Below, piece by piece: positions 57,601-64,000 of a stretch of DNA of 64,000 bases. Below the pieces are notes generated by a model that worked only from the letters and a program-made list of their open reading frames with translations, was not told the DNA's origin and did no database searches. Source of the stretch: Dactylellina haptotyla. Taxonomy: Eukaryota > Ascomycota > Orbiliomycetes > Orbiliales > Orbiliaceae. Every line of letters starts with the position of its first letter. Within the stretch, counting starts at the first letter, position 1. Both the position numbers and the translations under genes were made by a program. Where the stretch lies: the NCBI GenBank assembly GCA_031310005.1, contig CM062379.1, forward strand, positions 7,688,001-7,752,000, in the 5' to 3' direction.

Positions 57601-60600
57601 GACTGGGCTAAGATTTCGGACGGGCCTTGCGGTAGGCGTGAGGATTCGCACCGCAAAAGAAAAGCTCGGAATCACGAGAAAAAACGGAACCGATCTCATT
57701 CACGGAAAAGCGATGGGCTGAGGGAACATGAACGATCCAAGCCCACACTTGGCAAGCAAAAGCCGAGTTTCATGAAGCACCCGTAAAAGTATGAAAATTG
57801 CCAAAGCATAAAAGGGAAAAAAGAAAATACCAATACCGAGAGAACACACCCATATTAAAGGGTAAAAAGAAGAAAAACGCAGAAAGCTCGCTAGAATCAG
57901 GAATAACCGGAGTAAGGGCATACGCCTTTTCCTGGGCATACACGAAAAGTAAATTCGCACAGGAACTGTCCCGTACTGGAAATGGTGTATGATTTCCCCA
58001 AGAAGCTTAACACGTTTTAAGACTTCTCTTCGGTGGCCCAAACGAGGAATGAGCAAGACGCCAGAAGGAGAAGAATAATAACATTCCGATCCCAGATCCC
58101 CTTACCGCAGCGTGGTGTTTTCCCTCTAGGTTCCTCATCAAGAGATCGATTAGCTGGAAGGGCAGAGCGGAGCGTACATCACTTATATGACTTCGACGGT
58201 AGTCTCATTTTTTCTCATTCTGTTTGATAAGAAGGGCTTGCATACAATAAAATGCAGATAAACACAGGGGAAAATGAGGCAAACATGCCTTAATAAGCGG
58301 GATAAAGGGTTTATGACATACCTACCCATATGTAATGTTCACTATACTAGCGTGCATACCTGCCTGCGGGAAAGGAAGGGAACGAATTCGAAAGAAGGAT
58401 GTAACGCCGTCGAAAATTTGCCTTTTCGGTCGCTTTCACCTGCTGGATTTCGGATCTTGCCTTCATGTCGATTAAAATTTGCTTTTCACATTCTTGAGGG
58501 GTAGATTATGGGATGCGGATGGAGGGGGTCGGGAAGGGCTTGGCACATAAGCTCTTTTGTCTTTTAACCATGATCTCTTTTTTTATTTCTTTCTTTTCTG
58601 GGGAATTTTTTTTTTTGAAACGTGAGACATTGCAGGAATTGGGATGTCCGCGAAACCCAGCCGGGCGAAAAATGAAGATGAAATATGACGGGGCCGATTA
58701 GAAATCGCAGAAGGGGGGCATTGATGATGACGTTAAAATGCCTCGGAGGGTGTGTAGTGGAGGTGGAGGGACGATACCTGCATGATCGGGTACGAGGTCG
58801 TCGGTACCTATCGACAGCTTCGGATCTTATAATAGCTTACGGAGGTTAGTCCTAAGAGATATGATGACACCTCACAACACCGATAGCATTTAATCTGTCC
58901 CCACGATGACCGACCGACTTTCTGGATGATCCATTTGTCATCGGTGCATGCATGCGGGAGAAAAAAGAACCGGCAAGGGTTAAAAATAAGAGCGTTGCAG
59001 CAGCAAGAAGCGATGGAGGGAACGAATGCACTGGATAAGAAGGAAGGGGCAAAAAAAAGAATACCTCGTAGAAGGGAACAATATGTTCTTTTTTCGCGTA
59101 GCTGGGGTGGGTAGCCACTACTAACATGATCTGGGATACATAGGCTTTACCCACCCGGCAGCGGACACGAGAAAAGGGAAGAAGCAATGTGTTAGCGGCC
59201 CTTTCCTTCCCAATGTTGGCTGGCAACCTTGAACGACCCATTTTATTTCGTTCGCCGTGTTTGCTTCTTCGTTGTGTTGCTTTAACCCTGAGACGTTTGG
59301 GCGTTGCTTTTTTGGGCGACGTTCCCAAAGTTGGTAAAGTAAAGTTGCGGGAGCACTCCCCCTCGCCATCTGGCGGTGTGTGTGAGAGAGTGTGGGATGG
59401 ATGGGTCATCAGGAGGCTTAAAAATGGAGATAAAAGGAAGTGGCTCTGATCAAACGGATTTGTGGAAGGGAAGGAGAATTCGCCGCACCAAACACTACGC
59501 GGTAGCCCTAACATGTTTGGTGGAGTCGAACTCTTGCCCCGTCCGGTAAACTATCCTTCCTGGTTAACTGATGCGATGAGCGAAGGGAAAAATGAATATC
59601 AATCTGGCGTTCCTGTGAGATGGCGGCCGTCAACGTGTGGAGGCATAGATGGGTCTTCTTATTACGCCGAAAGGTCAGGCGTGTGGTTTTCGTTTTTTTT
59701 CGTCTGTATTCAGCGCGAAACGATCGAGACGCTGGCTACCTAAAATTCTTGTATTTTCTTCTCAGAGGGCTGAAAAACAGGAGCAGGAAAAAGAATGCGA
59801 GCGAGGTGAAAAAGCACTGTTTCTATGTGGACCTTTGTGGACGTGTGTGCTGTGGATGGATATCTCACGTAGCGGTCAGGTAAAGTAATATGTATTATTA
59901 CCACAACCACCGCAAGCCCCTCTGTCGAGACAATTGAGGAAGGAGGACCCCCAAAAACCGATCGGTTGAGCGCGAAAGAACGACCGAAGTTCCGCCTGTT
60001 CTGGAGACGCAAGGAAAAATAAAACACAGGCAAGAAGCAAACATGGTAGCGTGAGGGACAAGAAAAAAAGGAAGAAGTTGTGCCCCTTCTGTCACTTAAT
60101 GACACGATCAATTGGTTGGCGAGGAACCGAACGCAGGAAAAAAGCAAAGATTAGGAACAGAGGGAGTCCGGTCCATTACGTCCAGCACGCAGTTTAATCT
60201 GAGTGGGTCCGCCATCGTTAGCCTGGTCGGTGCTGTGGAGCATTCCATCATGCCCTCTTTGGCTTGGGGTGCGAGGGAGCCGATGTTCGAACAAGGGCAA
60301 TGGCAGAATAAGAAAAGAAACACCGAAAAACAAAACACGCCCGCAATATAATCCAAGCTTGCGAGATGTGCGTAATAGCGAGGTTTTTTTTTTTTTTTTG
60401 TCTCCCAGCAGCAGCACACCCCCAAACAATTAATTTTTTGCATTCTAAGCCAGCATGCAGGAAAGATCCTTAGCGTCGAAGACTATTCTGTCTCTCCTCT
60501 GCCTCTCTCTGTTTTTGTTTTTTTCCTTCTTTTATCCCCAGGCCAGGCGAATGGATGAACCATCCGGGAGGAGCCATACCAGCCAAGCCCCATGTTCTGG

Positions 60601-61500
60601 GAATGGTGTCGATGCGTTTTGACTGTGCCTTCTCCGACTGGAAACATGGCGATCGGGATATCCCTCACCTGCACACATGTTAACCTTTTGCCGGTAATGT
60701 GATAAGTAAATAACTGGGCGTGATAAGGGACGACAATAATAACAATAGTAAGGAAGACAATAACAATAACATTAATTATAATTAGGTTTGAGAGTTGTTC
60801 GTTGTTGGGCGCGTGAGTCGGAGGACATTCGCGGGCTGCGGTGGATAGATAGATAGGTAGATAGCCCGGATTGTGAAATATTAATACGCAGAAATGAAGG
60901 AGCAAGAAACAAGTAGAAGGATGACAGAGAGAGGAGAGAGAGCCCCTGTCGGCTGCCAAGGAGGTCCTCGCCCAGGCAATCGTTACACCCTGAAGTCAAA
61001 CCAACATACGGAACATCACAATCCTCCATGATCATAATAATAAATGAGAAGAAGCAAAAGGGACGCCCACACCCTTCTTCGGGCCTAGTCGAGGAAAAAT
61101 AGGCTCGGGAGGTTTCTTTTTTCTGACGCCGCGTGCCCGAGGTTGCTTTTTCGGCACTACTCTTAAATAAAGAGCTTCCCGCCAGAGGAGAAGAAAATAA
61201 CAGACTGACATCCACCTGGGAAAAAGGAAAGAAGCCTGTGGGCTTCTTCGGAAAAAGAAAGGAACCACAGGAAAAAGGAAAAACCGATCTGTGGGTCGGT
61301 CGTCTGGGGTCAAATAAACTACTGCAGGCTGTCTTTCTGGCTGTCCTGGCTTGTCCTGGCTGTCTCCTGCTCTGTTACTCGCCCTCCGCCAGCCAGCTTT
61401 TCTTCTTTGACTTTCCTGCTGGCTCCTACCCAAGTTTTATAGTGAAATCTGACTCGCTGATAATGTGCGGTCGTGGGTCCCGCCGATACCTGAACGTGGA
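54643..61500. other. Long gene-free stretch, normal base composition
   Basis: About 6.9 kb returns abruptly to balanced composition, yet I cannot support a gene in it. Many frames of 60-220 residues open on both strands over the same bases (for example 55321-56653 and 58852-60147), with no domain motif, no signal peptide and no coherent splice chain. The purine-rich + strand composition (GAAGG, AAAGGAA runs) explains the open antisense frames. It may hold distal regulatory DNA and non-coding transcripts for the downstream corepressor gene. Confidence 0.45.
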
Positions 61501-63040
61501 ATAAGAAAACACGGGTTAAGACCAGTTCGTTATAATAAACGCTAGGCTGTGATTATTACCCGTCCAAAGTGCTTTTTCCTTCCCTCTGCTGGGCCTGCGG
61601 TCTGTGGGTTTTTGGCTTTGGCTTGTCTTGTCGTCCGTCTGGCGAGTCGGGATCTACCTGCTAACGGTCCCTCTTTTCTCTCCGCCGGGTCCTCTCTTCC
61701 TTTCTCTTCTTCCTCTCTCTCTCTCTCTTCCATTCCTCTCTCCTTCTTCTCCTTCTCCCTTCTCATCATCACCATCATCAACACCATCACCGCCATCACC
61801 ACTCCCACCGCCTCGCTTCTCTGGCACGTAGAAGCAAGAGCCTTCCTCCCTCCTTGACAGGACATCATCTCGCGGGCCTCGTGTTTCCATTCCTCCATCT
61901 GCTCTTTTTTGCCTTTTTTGCGTCTGTCCGTCCCGCCTGTGTCCTGTTTTATCTGCCCGCCGTCTTCGAAGTTAAAAAAAAGTTTCGATTGATAAGAGTT
62001 ACTTGTATGAGCGTGTATTGTCCTTTGTGAACCCAATCATACCCACCCCGACTACCTACCTTGGCTACATCGTCGTCATCATCATCACCATTTACGATCT
62101 GGTGTTTGGCGTATCGCTCCCTCAGCCCTATCTATATCTGATACTATCTATAATCCCTTCTTGGTCTCGCTCCTCTCCCTTCTCGAGCAAACCATCCGAC
62201 ACCGTTTCCAAGAATAACCACACCCACCAACCCAACCCGATCCAACCGCAGAACATCTCACCCTCAACTCGCCCTATTCTTTTTTATTTAATTTTTATTT
62301 TATTGTTCTGTTTTCTCTTTCTATATCTTCTGTCTTCCTCTTCTCTTCTTTACCTATTCCTTCCCGCCTATCATTTACGTTTACATCATAGTGTGCCATT
62401 GGTGCCTCGGGTCCTTGCGCTGGTGTTTGTTTGAGCCGACTCGCTTCCCTGCCCACTCAATTCCTTACCGCCAACCCACCTGCCATCCAAAAACCTCGCC
62501 TTTTCCCTCTTCCTTGTTTCTCCTGGCCCGTTCTCTTTCGCATCGCCCCCTCTCGCGAAATCTCCGTTGTTTATTCCTCTCGAAGCATTTTCGCATTGCG
62601 AGGCCATAAATCCACTTCCACCACCGCAATCCATCTCGTCACGTTTCCTTCCGTTGGTACATACGTCGCCTTGCCCGCATCTCGATAATCCCTTCCCCGT
62701 CTGCATCATCACACTTCTCTGGGGGAGATCAACTTCACACTCGATCCCCGTCACGTTTTCGTCTGTGCGAGCCCACCCGACAGATCTTCCCGGGGATCCG
62801 ATTCGACCGCAATCCTGTACCAATAACCCACCAACCTCATCTTCAAGTCCGAAGGCTGTCGTAGTTCGCGTCATTAAAAGAGACCAAGTCCAAAGGCTAG
62901 CGTGTCGTCTGCGGAAACGAACCATCCACAGCAGCCTCTCCGACTCGCCTCATTACCAATAACCTTCCCCACTACCCCCTTCAACCACCACACTGCAACG
63001 CTCACCTCTTGTCACGCGCGTGAATCGCGCCGCCGTCGAG
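61501..63040 (+). promoter_or_regulatory. Pyrimidine-rich promoter and long 5' leader of SSN6
   Basis: The 1.5 kb before the SSN6 start is strongly C/T-rich on the + strand (for example 61670-61830 and 62140-62700), with CTCTCTCTCT and TCATCACCATCATCA runs. Pyrimidine-rich tracts are typical of promoters and leaders of strongly regulated fungal genes. Several short upstream ATG frames exist (for example from 62003 and 62902), so upstream-ORF control is possible. The exact transcription start cannot be read from sequence. Confidence 0.5.
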
Positions 63041-64000
63041 ATGTCTGGTCCTCCGCAAACGTCCCCTCACCACCCGCACAATGCTCCTCCCGGCCCGCTT
63101 CCTAATGGCCACGGTCCCCCAATGGGGCCCGGCGGAAAGCCCAGCGCGTCTCATCAACTCAGCCAACTTAACGAGGCTGTCTGGTTGAAAATTGGTAAGT
63201 CCCAGACGCAACATAATTCTCTCAATTGGCGCTACTCGAAAGTCTTGCCACATTATCCATCTAAACAGTAATTGACTGAAATTTTGTTGTAGGTTCAATC
63301 GCCGAGATGATGGGCAACATGGATGGTGCTATGGACGCCTACGAGGCTGCTCTAAGGCAAAACACCTACTCGATACCCGCCATGGAGAATATCTCGCACA
63401 TTTTGCGCACACGGGAACAGTTCCCCAAGGCAGTCGAATATCTCCAAGCTATCTTGAACATTGACGCCAACAACGGCGACGTCTGGGGCTCTCTCGGTAT
63501 GTATCACGCCGTTATGCACTCCTGAAATACGCACCGCTAATGAAATCAACAGGACACTGCTATCTCATGATGGATGACCTGCAAAAGGCGTACCAGGCCT
63601 ACCAACAAGCCCTCTACCACCTCAGGGATCCTAAGGAACCCAAGTTGTGGTACGGAATCGGTATCCTATATGATCGCTATGGATCTCTAGAGCACGCCGA
63701 GGAGGCCTTCTCGCAAGTTATGAGAATGGATCCTCACTTTGAGAAGGCGAATGAGATCTATTTCCGTCTCGGTATAATCTATAAGCAGCAGCAAAAATTC
63801 CAACAGAGTTTGGACTGCTTCAAATTTATCGTGCAAGACCCACCACGCCCACTCACTGAGGAGGACATTTGGTTCCAGATTGGTCATGTTCACGAACAAC
63901 AGAAAGACGTAAGTAGAGCATGCAATAAAAAATTATAGATGAAAATACTAAACTAAACCCTTTCACAGTTCGAAAATGCGAAGAAGGCATACCTCAGAGT
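63041..64000 (+). CDS. SSN6: Ssn6/Cyc8 general transcriptional corepressor (TPR protein), 5' part
   Basis: Exons 63041-63194, 63293-63496, 63553-63908 and 63969 onward (runs off the window) join in frame with donors GTAAGT, GTATGT and GTAAGT. The start MSGPPQTSPHHPHNAPPG opens a Pro/His-rich leader, followed by LNEAVWLKIGSIAEMMGNMD and tandem TPR repeats: AMDAYEAALRQN, FPKAVEYLQAILNI, GHCYLMMDDLQKAYQAYQQAL, LWYGIGILYDRYGSLEHAEE and IYFRLGIIYKQQQKFQQSLD. These match the N-terminal TPR array of yeast Cyc8/Ssn6. By family it complexes with Tup1 and is recruited by DNA-binding repressors in the nucleus. Introns 1 and 2 interrupt Gly codons at TPR borders. The rest of the TPRs and the disordered tail lie beyond 64000. 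Confidence 0.95.

Noticed and set aside
58852-59514. 220-residue minus-strand frame in the right block
   Set aside because: No motif, broken by competing frames on both strands, composition like the surrounding purine-rich non-coding DNA.

Overview
The window comes from a filamentous ascomycete (Pezizomycotina; the gene families fit Leotiomycetes, but the class is an inference). Genes carry short GT-AG introns of about 60-100 bases with GTAAGT/GTATGT-type donors. The families seen are typical of these fungi: rhodopsin-domain membrane protein, GLEYA adhesin, DUF7136, Kre9/Knh1-like wall protein, GT92 transferase, BTB and Pfs-type nucleosidase domains, and the Ssn6/Cyc8 corepressor. A TTAGGG telomere repeat is present.

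Left block (1-44 kb, moderate GC). The order is: a 954-residue acidic-tailed protein (-); a GT92-type glycosyltransferase with a 28-base micro-exon (+); a four-exon F-box protein (-); a six-exon rhodopsin-domain membrane protein (+); a Ser/Thr-rich secreted protein (-); a four-exon membrane protein (+); a secreted protein (+); a GLEYA-domain secreted protein (-); a secreted carboxylesterase carrying three in-frame stops (-, pseudogene); a DUF7136 GPI-type protein (-); a small coiled-coil plus beta-rich protein (-); a Kre9/Knh1-like single-pass wall protein (+); a CALB-type lipase (-); a small secreted protein (-); a frameshifted BTB gene (-); and a rearranged Pfs nucleosidase relic present in both orientations. 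Most gene products between 14 and 39 kb are extracellular or membrane proteins, and decay increases toward the right.

AT island (about 44.06-54.4 kb). This is extremely A/T-rich, low-complexity sequence that looks RIP-mutated. Inside it, 49.9-53.0 kb on the + strand holds one reading frame, interrupted only by stop codons, with recognisable RecQ-family helicase motifs (GGGKS, DEYH, QESGR). It matches the layout of fungal telomere-linked RecQ helicases (TLH). At its right edge is a short degenerate TTAGGG array (54.51-54.64 kb), oriented as if the chromosome end lay to the right. The simplest reading is a relic chromosome end now internal (fusion), or an assembly join at that point.

Right block (54.65-64 kb). 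Base composition returns to normal. About 8.4 kb holds no gene I can support, including a long pyrimidine-rich leader, followed by the first four exons of an SSN6/CYC8 general corepressor that runs off the window. Coordinates of spliced genes are spans; exons are listed in the evidence and were inferred by joining frames at GT-AG sites.
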